7,435 nt of DNA from Bacteroidales bacterium (GTDB taxonomy: Bacteria; Bacteroidota; Bacteroidia; Bacteroidales; UBA7960): assembly GCA_007131895.1 (NCBI GenBank), contig SLPR01000547.1, forward strand, positions 1-7,435, given 5' to 3'. Shown here in pieces: positions 1 through 6,310 of the stretch (its first letter is position 1; every line of letters begins with the position of its first letter). The notes beneath the pieces are model-generated. The model saw nothing but the letters and a program-made list of their open reading frames with translations, had not been told where the DNA came from and did no database searches. A program made the translations under genes and the position numbers.

Positions 1-2072
1 ATTTTAAATACCGGGTCATTGATAAGAATAGAAGCCAGGATACTGATAAAGTTAATTTCAAAGCAGAAGTAATACCTTTTGATCCTGACAATCTCAACCA
101 GAGTTTCTATTATGCAATAGATTTGAATAATTTTGGCATTCAACCTGGTAAGACATTTGAGTATTTTTTTGAAGTTACCGACAATGACAGTTTCAACGGA
201 CCTAAATCTTCTCAAAGCCGGATTTACAGTTTTTCATTGCCAACTTATGATGAAATGATTACCCAGTCGCTTGCTTCTGATGAGGAGGTGAAATCAGGTT
301 TAAGTGAAAATATTGAGGATGTCAATACTATACAGGATGATATTGATAAACTCAGACGCTCTATGCTTGAAAGTGAGTCCATTAGCTGGGAACAACAAGA
401 AGCTTTAAAAAACCTGCTGGACAAGCAAAAGCAAGCTCAGGAGAATTATGAACAATTGAAACAGTTCACAAAGGATAAGAATGTTCGTGATCAGCAATTT
501 AAAAAACAGGATGAGAATATCCTTAAGAAACAGGAACAGTTACAGAAACTCTTTGATGAAGTTTTAACCGACGAATTAAAGGATTTGTATCAGCAGATAC
601 AGGAAGAGCTGGAAAAGCTGAACAGGGAAAGTGTTTTCGAAATGCTTGAAAAAATGCAATTTGAAATGGAAGATTTCGAACGGCGTTTGGATAGAGCACT
701 GGAGCTGTTTAAACAGCTGCAGGTAGAACGGATGTTGTCTGAAAGTGTGGAGGCTCTGGAAAGAATTAAAGAAGAGCTGGACCAGCTGAATGAAAGTATG
801 GATGCTGATGGCATAAACGAAGATACTGCCCGGGAACAATCTGATATCAATGAACAGTTTGATAATCTGAAAGATTTGCTGGAAGAAATGAGTAAGAAGA
901 ATGAGGATCTTGTAAGACCCAATTCTTTAGATGATACCAGTGAACTTCAGGATAATATTTCAAAGGATTTAATGGATGCTCTTCAGGAAATGATGAAAGG
1001 TGATCCTGGTGAAGCTGGTTCCAAACAACAAGATGCTTCAGGAAAAATGGATCAATTAGGACAGCAATTGCAATCTATGCTTTCCAGCATGCAACAAGAG
1101 AACCTGGCAGAAGATATAAGAACCATCAGAGAAATTCTGGATAATTTAATTAAGACGTCTTTTGCACAGGAAAATCTGATGGAAGAAGTCAGGGCCGTTA
1201 ATATAAGAGATCCTAAATATGTGTTTCTTATTCAGGAGCAACGAAAAATCAGTAACGATTTGGTAATGATAAAGGATTCTTTAGAGGCTTTGGCAAAACG
1301 TCAGATTCAGATAGAATCTTACATTACCCGTGAAATTGCCGAAATAAACATGAATATAGAAGTTGCTATTGATCAGCTTATTAACCGAAGGAAACATAAT
1401 GGAATGACCAGACAGCAATTTGTTATGACCCATGTTAATAATCTTGCCTTGCTTTTGAACGAGAGCATGGAAAACATGAAAAGCCAGATGCAGGCCGATG
1501 GAGAGGGAGGGGGAGATCCCCAGCAGGGAGAAGGTGCTGAGGGCTTCCAGGATTTACGGCAAATGCAGGAGCAGATGAATCAGATGCTTGAACAAATGAG
1601 AGAAGGTCATCAGCCTATGCCTGGTGAATCGGGGGAAGGTGCTATGAGTGTGAGTGAACAACTTGCACGTATGGCTGCAGAGCAGGAAGCCATACGCAAC
1701 CGGTTGAACGAGTTATCCGGGGAGTTAAGAAAAGAAGGACAGGATATATCAGAGCTTGACCAGTTAATGCGCGAAATGGAAAGAACCGAGATGGATATTG
1801 TGACAAATAAAATTACAAGACAAACTCAATTGCGGCAGGAAAGAATATTAAGCAGGCTGCTGGAGCACGAAAGAGCAGAGATGGAAAGGGAGCAGGAGGA
1901 AAGAAGGGTAGGGGAAACAGCTAAATTTTATGATTTAAGTAACCCCGAAGATTTTTTTGAGTATAATAGAGAAAAGAACAGGGCAATGGATATGCTCAGG
2001 AGCATGCCTCCCGGTTTCAGACCCCATTACAAATCACTTGTAGAATTATATTTCCTAAATGTTCAAGAATAG
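1..2072 (+). CDS. DUF4175-family large coiled-coil protein, C-terminal part (5' truncated by window edge)
   Basis: The frame is open from base 3 with no stop before TAG at 2070-2072, giving 689 visible residues. A TTG at 123 is just an internal Leu codon, so the true start lies upstream of the window. The first ~80 residues look like the end of a beta-rich domain (FEYFFEVTDND, then SRIYSFSLPTYDEM). A very long E/Q/K/L-rich coiled coil follows (about residues 90-300). Next come a conserved-looking block around VRAVNIRDPKYVFLIQEQ, a Gly/Glu/Gln-rich linker (about 497-514), Met/Gln-rich helices, and a C-terminal FYDLSNPEDFFEYNREKN...MPPGFRPHYKSLVE segment. This matches what I recall of the Bacteroidota DUF4175 family, whose full-length members are around 1,100 residues with N-terminal membrane segments that would lie outside this window. 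The function is unknown; a membrane-anchored scaffold or stalk is an inference from the coiled coil. The next gene starts 5 bases after the stop, which supports co-transcription. Family assignment is fairly secure. Confidence 0.82.
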   Translation, partial: FKYRVIDKNRSQDTDKVNFKAEVIPFDPDNLNQSFYYAIDLNNFGIQPGKTFEYFFEVTDNDSFNGPKSSQSRIYSFSLPTYDEMITQSLASDEEVKSGLSENIEDVNTIQDDIDKLRRSMLESESISWEQQEALKNLLDKQKQAQENYEQLKQFTKDKNVRDQQFKKQDENILKKQEQLQKLFDEVLTDELKDLYQQIQEELEKLNRESVFEMLEKMQFEMEDFERRLDRALELFKQLQVERMLSESVEALERIKEELDQLNESMDADGINEDTAREQSDINEQFDNLKDLLEEMSKKNEDLVRPNSLDDTSELQDNISKDLMDALQEMMKGDPGEAGSKQQDASGKMDQLGQQLQSMLSSMQQENLAEDIRTIREILDNLIKTSFAQENLMEEVRAVNIRDPKYVFLIQEQRKISNDLVMIKDSLEALAKRQIQIESYITREIAEINMNIEVAIDQLINRRKHNGMTRQQFVMTHVNNLALLLNESMENMKSQMQADGEGGGDPQQGEGAEGFQDLRQMQEQMNQMLEQMREGHQPMPGESGEGAMSVSEQLARMAAEQEAIRNRLNELSGELRKEGQDISELDQLMREMERTEMDIVTNKITRQTQLRQERILSRLLEHERAEMEREQEERRVGETAKFYDLSNPEDFFEYNREKNRAMDMLRSMPPGFRPHYKSLVELYFLNVQE

Positions 2073-2077
2073 AAAAG

Positions 2078-2572
2078 ATGGTTGAAAATAAAAGAGAAAT
2101 CAGGATTAAATCCACCCATGAAGGGATTCATGAATTAGAGGCGTTTATTGAAGATATTTGTTACGAATATAACATTATCGATAGTTATTACAGCAATATT
2201 CAGCTGGCTCTTAATGAGGTATTTGTTAATGCCAGGGAGCACGGTAACAAAAACAGCCCTGATTCTCATATTGATCTCTCCTTCTTCTCTGATCAAAAAG
2301 GACTTCATTTTCTTGTGAAGGATGAGGGCGAAGGGTTTGATTATCAGAAGTATATGGATTTAGATCTCACCGATTTACCCGAAGGTGAAGGTGAGGGGCA
2401 AAGAGGTATTCTTGTTATAAAAATGTTATCCGATGAGTTAAACTGGTTAGACAATGGAAGCACTATTGAACTGGTTTTTTATATAAGCAGTATCAATTAC
2501 TCCCTTACCCTCGAACGGAAAAAGCATCTCGAGAATTATTTTAAAAACGTAACTTTGTACAAAACTTCATAA
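2078..2572 (+). CDS. RsbW/SpoIIAB-like ATP-binding protein (HATPase_c_2, anti-sigma-factor type)
   Basis: This is a 164-residue soluble protein with a GHKL ATPase fold. The N box is ALNEVFVNAREHG (residues 44-56, with N46, E47 and N51 as expected Mg/ATP ligands). The G1 box is DEGEGFD (82-88). The ATP lid and G2 region is EGEGEGQRGILVIKMLSDEL (102-121). There is no HisKA dimerisation domain, so it is the stand-alone kind related to the anti-sigma kinases RsbW and SpoIIAB. Those phosphorylate an STAS-type antagonist and sequester a sigma factor. No sigma factor, STAS protein or PP2C phosphatase is encoded in the window, so the partner is unknown and anti-sigma activity is only inferred. About 25 residues follow the ATPase core. 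The ATG is 5 bases after the upstream stop, with a weak purine-rich AGAAAAG just before it that overlaps that stop. The downstream ybeY follows after one base. Confidence 0.85.
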   Translation: MVENKREIRIKSTHEGIHELEAFIEDICYEYNIIDSYYSNIQLALNEVFVNAREHGNKNSPDSHIDLSFFSDQKGLHFLVKDEGEGFDYQKYMDLDLTDLPEGEGEGQRGILVIKMLSDELNWLDNGSTIELVFYISSINYSLTLERKKHLENYFKNVTLYKTS

Positions 2573-2573
2573 T

Positions 2574-3023
2574 TTGGAAAAACATTTACCAGATTCTTTT
2601 CACATAGAATTTGTTTTTAACGAGATTGATCAGTTTCCATTTCCTGAAGATTCTATCAGGAAATGGATTCTTGCAATTATACACAAAGAAAAAAAAGAGG
2701 CAGGTAATCTCAATTTTATTTTTTGTAGTGATGATTTTGTCCTTGCGATAAACAAACAATATCTTGAACATGATACTTACACCGATATTCTCACCTTTGA
2801 TTATTCCAACGATTTTGGGAATATAAGTGGTGACATCTACATTAGTGTTGATATGGTTCAGTTTAATGCAGCAAAGTTTGAAATTTCCTTTTTGGAAGAA
2901 CTTAGCCGTGTTATGGCCCATGGGGTGTTACATATAATTGGATATAAAGATAAGAATGACGAAGAAACCAAAGTAATGAGGGAGAAAGAGAATTATTACC
3001 TTAAAATGGCTGATTTTTTGTAA
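2574..3023 (+). CDS. ybeY: Endoribonuclease YbeY, 16S rRNA 3'-end maturation (TTG start)
   Basis: This 149-residue protein has the UPF0054/YbeY fold. YbeY is a metal-dependent single-strand RNase needed for 16S rRNA 3'-end maturation and 70S ribosome quality control. Visible family motifs are the substrate-side block INKQYLEHDTYTDILTFDY (residues 59-77), GDIYIS (86-91) and the metal site HGVLHIIGYKD (116-126). The metal site reads H116-x3-H120-x5-D126, with Asp where E. coli YbeY has its third zinc-binding His. Leu64 stands where E. coli has conserved Arg59. I recall both substitutions as usual in Bacteroidota, so this is probably a working enzyme. The start must be TTG at 2574, because the frame has a stop at 2550-2552, no ATG or GTG lies between, and the first internal Met is residue 94. 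The start is one base after the preceding stop with no Shine-Dalgarno, which suggests translational coupling. Length is normal for the family. Confidence 0.93.
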   Translation: MEKHLPDSFHIEFVFNEIDQFPFPEDSIRKWILAIIHKEKKEAGNLNFIFCSDDFVLAINKQYLEHDTYTDILTFDYSNDFGNISGDIYISVDMVQFNAAKFEISFLEELSRVMAHGVLHIIGYKDKNDEETKVMREKENYYLKMADFL

Positions 3024-3068
3024 TTTAAGGTTAGAAATTAGTTTATTGGATTTAAATGTGAATATAGA

Positions 3069-4946
3069 ATGTTTCCCACTTACGATATAATTGTTGTAGG
3101 CGGCGGTCATGCTGGATGTGAGGCCGCCGCTTCTGCTGCCCGGATGGGCTCAAAAGTTCTTCTTATTACCATGAATCTGGCCACCATTGGTCAAATGTCG
3201 TGCAACCCAGCCATGGGAGGAATTGCCAAAGGTCAGATTGTTCGTGAAATTGATGCTTTGGGTGGTTTTTCCGGAATTGTTACGGATGAAACCATGATTC
3301 AATTCAGAATGCTCAACCTGAGTAAAGGTCCTGCCATGTGGAGCCCCCGTGCTCAAAGTGACCGGGATCTTTTTGCCAGGAAATGGCGTAGCATTCTTGA
3401 GTCCATCGAAAACATAGATTTTTGGCAGGATAGTGTTGTTTCGCTTGTCGTTAAAAATGGTAAGACAACGGGAGTAAATACACGTCACGGTTTAAGTTTT
3501 GAAGCTAAGTCTGTAATTATTACAAGTGGAACTTTCCTCAACGGAAGCATTCACATTGGAAAGAATAAATTTGATGGAGGGCGTTTAGGTGAAGCTCCCA
3601 GCAGTGGTTTTACACAGGATCTGTATTCTTATGGCGTGGAAACCGACAGACTGAAAACCGGCACACCTGTTAGGGTAGATGGCAGAACGATTGATTTTGA
3701 AAAATTGATAGTTCAGTGGGGGGATACTGTTCCTGGAAAATTTTCTTTTATGGATACTACTCCTTTGAAGGATCAAAGACCCTGTTATCTTGCCTATACT
3801 GATATAAATGTACACGAAATTCTAAAAACCGGTTTTGAGGAATCTCCCATGTTTGCCGGGCGTATACAGGGAAGTGGTCCCAGGTATTGCCCAAGTATTG
3901 AGGATAAAATCGATCGGTTCAGTGATAAAGATCGTCATCAGTTATTCGTCGAACCGGAAGGTTGGAATAGTATAGAATACTATATTAATGGATTTTCTTC
4001 GAGTTTACCTTTGGAAGTTCAGTATAAAGCACTGCAGAGTATCAAAGGTTTTGAACGTGCTAAAATTATCAAACCTGGTTATGCTATCGAGTATGATTAC
4101 TTTCCACCCACTCAATTGAATTTTACCTTAGAGAGTAAGGTTTTAGAAAACCTGTATTTTGCCGGACAGGTAAATGGAACCACGGGTTATGAAGAAGCTG
4201 CTTGCCAGGGATTAATGGCAGGAATCAATGCTCATTTGAAAAACACGCAACAAAAGCCTTTTGTACTCAAGAGGAGTGAGGCCTACATTGGAGTCTTGAT
4301 TGATGATTTAATAACCAAGGGGACAAAAGAACCTTACAGAATGTTTACCAGCAGGGCAGAATTCAGAATTTTGCTTCGGCAAGACAATGCAGATTCAAGA
4401 CTCACCCGTTATGGTTATGAATTGGGAGTAGCTTCCCGCGAACGGTATGAACGATTGCTGGAAAAGGAGTTTATGATAAACAAAATAACGGAAGAAATTA
4501 CCAATGCAAAAATTTTACCTGTTGAAGTAAATGGATATCTTGTGGAGCAGAATAGCTCACCAATTGCTATAAAAAGTTCATTAAAACAGGTATTACTAAG
4601 GCCCCAGGTTAGCCTCAAGGAACTTTACTCCCGAATTCCTGGTTTCAGCAAAACCTTAAAGGACATTAATGACCATAAGCTTTTTGATGAGGCATTGGTG
4701 TCCAGTGAAATTTTAATCAAATACAAGGGTTATCTTGATAGGGAAAAAGAGATGGCTGAAAAAATAAGCCGGTTGGAAAACACTGCATTAAAAGACGATT
4801 TCGATTACCAGTCATTAAAATCCATTAGCATGGAAGGGAGAGAGAAGCTTACAAAAATTAAACCTCGCACTATCGGCCAAGCTTCCCGAATTAGTGGGAT
4901 TAATCCAAGCGACATTTCTGTTTTATTGGTTCACATTGGCGCTTAG
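3069..4946 (+). CDS. mnmG: tRNA uridine-5-carboxymethylaminomethyl modification enzyme MnmG (GidA)
   Basis: This 625-residue FAD enzyme works with the GTPase MnmE to install the cmnm5 (or nm5) group on the wobble uridine U34 of a subset of tRNAs, using methylene-tetrahydrofolate. The N-terminal Rossmann motif is DIIVVGGGHAGCEAA (residues 6-20). C45 in MSCNPAMGG and C274 in GPRYCPSIEDK correspond to the two functionally important cysteines of E. coli MnmG (Cys47 and Cys277). Both GidA family signatures are intact: GSGPRYCPSIEDK (268-280) and AGQVNGTTGYEEAACQGL (365-382). The C-terminal helical MnmE/tRNA-interacting domain ends with PRTIGQASRISGINPSD and SVLLVHI, as in full-length homologues. 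The ATG lies 45 bases after ybeY. The gene looks intact, with no frameshift. Its TAG stop is followed after three bases by the first parS site. No T-tract terminator hairpin is visible. Confidence 0.98.
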   Translation: MFPTYDIIVVGGGHAGCEAAASAARMGSKVLLITMNLATIGQMSCNPAMGGIAKGQIVREIDALGGFSGIVTDETMIQFRMLNLSKGPAMWSPRAQSDRDLFARKWRSILESIENIDFWQDSVVSLVVKNGKTTGVNTRHGLSFEAKSVIITSGTFLNGSIHIGKNKFDGGRLGEAPSSGFTQDLYSYGVETDRLKTGTPVRVDGRTIDFEKLIVQWGDTVPGKFSFMDTTPLKDQRPCYLAYTDINVHEILKTGFEESPMFAGRIQGSGPRYCPSIEDKIDRFSDKDRHQLFVEPEGWNSIEYYINGFSSSLPLEVQYKALQSIKGFERAKIIKPGYAIEYDYFPPTQLNFTLESKVLENLYFAGQVNGTTGYEEAACQGLMAGINAHLKNTQQKPFVLKRSEAYIGVLIDDLITKGTKEPYRMFTSRAEFRILLRQDNADSRLTRYGYELGVASRERYERLLEKEFMINKITEEITNAKILPVEVNGYLVEQNSSPIAIKSSLKQVLLRPQVSLKELYSRIPGFSKTLKDINDHKLFDEALVSSEILIKYKGYLDREKEMAEKISRLENTALKDDFDYQSLKSISMEGREKLTKIKPRTIGQASRISGINPSDISVLLVHIGA

Positions 4947-4949
4947 AAA

Positions 4950-4965
4950 TGTTTCACGTGAAACA
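4950..4965. other. parS site 1 (ParB-binding centromere sequence)
   Basis: TGTTTCACGTGAAACA is a perfect 16-bp palindrome fitting the widely conserved chromosomal parS consensus TGTTNCACGTGAAACA. It begins three bases after the mnmG stop codon, so any mnmG transcript 3' end includes it or ends before it. Confidence 0.92.
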
Positions 4966-4998
4966 GTGGTAGTGTTTATCAAAATTGTTTTACCTGGA

Positions 4999-5016
4999 AT
5001 TTTAACGGGTTAAAAT
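4999..5016. repeat. 18-bp AT-rich inverted repeat between parS sites 1 and 2
   Basis: The arms are ATTTTAAC and GTTAAAAT (8 bp each, perfect) around a two-base GG centre. It is too AT-rich and has no following T-run, so it is not a convincing intrinsic terminator. It could be an operator for a dimeric DNA-binding protein or an easily extruded or melted element inside the parS cluster. Function is unknown and chance is possible in such AT-rich DNA. Confidence 0.5.
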
Positions 5017-5087
5017 CAGAGAACACCAAAACAAAATTTCTCATGTTATACATTTCAAGGAAACATCTAAAAAGATTCCTTAAAATA

Positions 5088-5103
5088 TGTTTCACGTGAA
5101 ACA
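5088..5103. other. parS site 2 (ParB-binding centromere sequence)
   Basis: TGTTTCACGTGAAACA is identical to site 1. Here the dyad extends two bases on each side to a perfect 20-bp palindrome, TATGTTTCACGTGAAACATA (5086-5105). Confidence 0.92.
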
Positions 5104-5138
5104 TAGGATAGGCTGTAAGTCGGATTAATTTTGCGCAA

Positions 5139-5154
5139 TGTTCCACGTGAAACA
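5139..5154. other. parS site 3 (ParB-binding centromere sequence)
   Basis: TGTTCCACGTGAAACA differs from sites 1 and 2 only at the fifth base (C for T), which makes the dyad imperfect at one pair. It equals the classical Bacillus-type parS as I recall it. It lies 51 bp from site 2 and 72 bases upstream of the methyltransferase ATG. Confidence 0.92.
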
Positions 5155-5226
5155 ATATAAACCGCTGAATTTGCTTTTTTTTCGTTTTACATGCACATAG
5201 TTCAGTATTTCACACAATTTTTATTA

Positions 5227-6129
5227 ATGGAAAAACTTAAGGAGTGTTTGTTGTGTAGGGGAAATCACTTAAAAAACATTATAGCATCTAAGGATTATCT
5301 TGTAAGTAAAAACACGTTCACAGTTGTAAAATGCAACGACTGCGGCTTTGTATTTACCAACCCCAGGCCTTTGGTTGATGAACTTGGCAGGTATTACCTG
5401 TCTGATGAGTATATCTCGCACAATGATCAGGCAAACTCACTGATGGATAGCATCTACAAGGTGGTTCGTAATTATATGCTACAACGTAAAATCCACTGGA
5501 TTTTGCAAAATTCAGTAAAAAATTCTTCAGAAATAAGGTTGCTGGATTATGGTTGTGCTACTGGTGAGTTTTTGTTAAGAGCCAAGGCAAAAGGGATGAA
5601 AACCATGGGGATAGAACCTGATTGGCATGCCAGAGAAAAGGCAAGGCTGAAAGGAATTACGGTTATAGAAAGACCTGATAAACTTCCTGATGATGATGGT
5701 TTGATGCAATTTGATGTTGTTACTTTGTGGCATGTTTTAGAACATATTCCCGATTTATCTGCTAAAAAGATTTTGCTGGAAAAGATAGTTTCTAAAGATG
5801 GAATGCTGGTAATTGCAGTACCCGAGTACAAAAGTTTTGATGCCCGGTTTTATAAAGAGAATTGGGCTGCATGGGATGTGCCGCGCCATTTGAATCATTT
5901 TGAGAAAGAATCACTTTTAAAGTTGTTCGGTGACACCTTTCACCTTGAAAAGGTCTATCCTTTGGTTTTTGATTCGTTTTATGTTTCAATGCTTTCAGAG
6001 AAAAATCTGCAAAATGGTTTTTCAGGTGTTATCCGTGCTTTCATGATCGGGTTTTGGTCTGATATTCTTGCCATTACAGGCAGATATCCTTTTTCGAGCC
6101 AGGTTTATATTTTCAGAAAAAAGCAATGA
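5227..6129 (+). CDS. Zinc-ribbon class I SAM-dependent methyltransferase (Methyltransf_23-like)
   Basis: This is a 300-residue protein when started at ATG 5227. An in-frame ATG at 5191 would add 12 residues, but MEKLKECLLC places the first zinc Cys at the usual distance and fits the family start better. The N-terminal zinc ribbon has C7-x2-C10 and C36-x2-C39, followed by GFVFTNPRP. The Rossmann methyltransferase core has SAM motif I LLDYGCATGEF (105-115), the acidic end of strand 2 GIEPD (128-132), and FDVVTLWHVLEHIPD (162-176). The C-terminal part contains NWAAWDVPRHLNHF and YPLVFDSFYVSMLSEK, which I recall as shared by Bacteroidota homologues that often sit next to mnmG. The substrate is not evident; related zinc-ribbon enzymes act on sugars, lipids or unknown small molecules, while the mnmG linkage hints weakly at RNA. 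It is separated from mnmG by the parS region, so it probably has its own promoter. The stop is TGA at 6127-6129. Confidence 0.88.
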   Translation: MEKLKECLLCRGNHLKNIIASKDYLVSKNTFTVVKCNDCGFVFTNPRPLVDELGRYYLSDEYISHNDQANSLMDSIYKVVRNYMLQRKIHWILQNSVKNSSEIRLLDYGCATGEFLLRAKAKGMKTMGIEPDWHAREKARLKGITVIERPDKLPDDDGLMQFDVVTLWHVLEHIPDLSAKKILLEKIVSKDGMLVIAVPEYKSFDARFYKENWAAWDVPRHLNHFEKESLLKLFGDTFHLEKVYPLVFDSFYVSMLSEKNLQNGFSGVIRAFMIGFWSDILAITGRYPFSSQVYIFRKKQ

Positions 6130-6257
6130 TTTCCAGGGGCTTTTCATGTGTAAACCTTTGTGATTTCGCAGCACATTTTTAATTAAGGTACGTATTTTGA
6201 TGAGGATACCATTCAATGGAAACTGTTGGTTTATAGATTATAGCTGTTTTCCTGATG

Positions 6258-6290
6258 TTTATTCCTTAAATAATAACAGGGGTATATTTT
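6258..6290 (+). promoter_or_regulatory. Tentative Bacteroidota-type promoter for the membrane-sensor gene
   Basis: The only recognisable element in the 181-base gap 6130-6310 is TTTA (6258-6261), 21 bases, then TATATTTT (6283-6290). It resembles the Bacteroidota -33 TTTG / -7 TAnnTTTG promoter, with one mismatch in each box. It would start transcription roughly 15 bases before the ATG at 6311. In DNA this AT-rich such a match is weak evidence. The rest of the gap shows no gene, no convincing terminator and no strong repeat. Confidence 0.2.
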
Positions 6291-6310
6291 AAATTTAATA
6301 AGATTTTCGG

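Larger units (their letters stand above)
4947..5226. other. Non-coding centromere-like region with three parS sites
   Basis: This 280-base AT-rich gap between mnmG and the methyltransferase gene carries three ParB-type parS sequences (starts at 4950, 5088 and 5139) and one AT-rich inverted repeat (4999-5016). The core CACGTG was found nowhere else in the window by eye on either strand. The starts of sites 1 and 2 are 138 bp apart and those of sites 2 and 3 are 51 bp apart. In ParABS systems, ParB loads at parS as a CTP-dependent clamp, spreads on flanking DNA and recruits SMC/condensin, with ParA driving origin segregation. The promoter of the methyltransferase gene must lie here if that gene is not read through from mnmG; I see no strong Bacteroidota -33/-7 pair. 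An 8-T run at 5175-5182 has no preceding stem. No good DnaA boxes were seen, the nearest being TTATACATT at about 5046. Confidence 0.85.

Noticed and set aside
123..125. TTG as the start of the DUF4175 gene
   Set aside because: The frame is open upstream to the window edge with plausible protein sequence, so this TTG is an internal Leu codon of a truncated gene.
576..922. Antisense reading frames opposite the DUF4175 coiled coil
   Set aside because: They are Ser/Phe/Leu-rich mirror images of the Glu/Lys/Gln-rich coiled-coil codons, with no independent support.
1491..1545. Purine-rich GGAGAGGGAGGGGGAG stretch as a regulatory or repeat element
   Set aside because: It encodes the in-frame Gly/Glu/Gln-rich linker of the DUF4175 protein, which explains its composition.
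4950..4965. First palindrome read as a transcription terminator hairpin for mnmG
   Set aside because: It is not followed by a T-run, and the same sequence recurs twice nearby matching the parS consensus exactly, so a centromere site explains it better.
5175..5182. Run of eight T residues that could be the tail of an intrinsic terminator after mnmG
   Set aside because: No G/C-rich stem precedes it. The nearest palindrome (parS site 3) ends 20 bases upstream and is explained as a ParB site.
5191..5226. Twelve-residue N-terminal extension of the methyltransferase from the ATG at 5191
   Set aside because: The extension is not family-like, and the ATG at 5227 places the zinc ribbon at the normal distance from the N terminus.
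6116..6176. Weak inverted repeats near the end of the methyltransferase gene (AAAAGC/GCTTTT, and TGTG/CACA before TTTTT)
   Set aside because: The stems are only 4-6 bp and AT-rich or with long loops, which is not convincing as a terminator.
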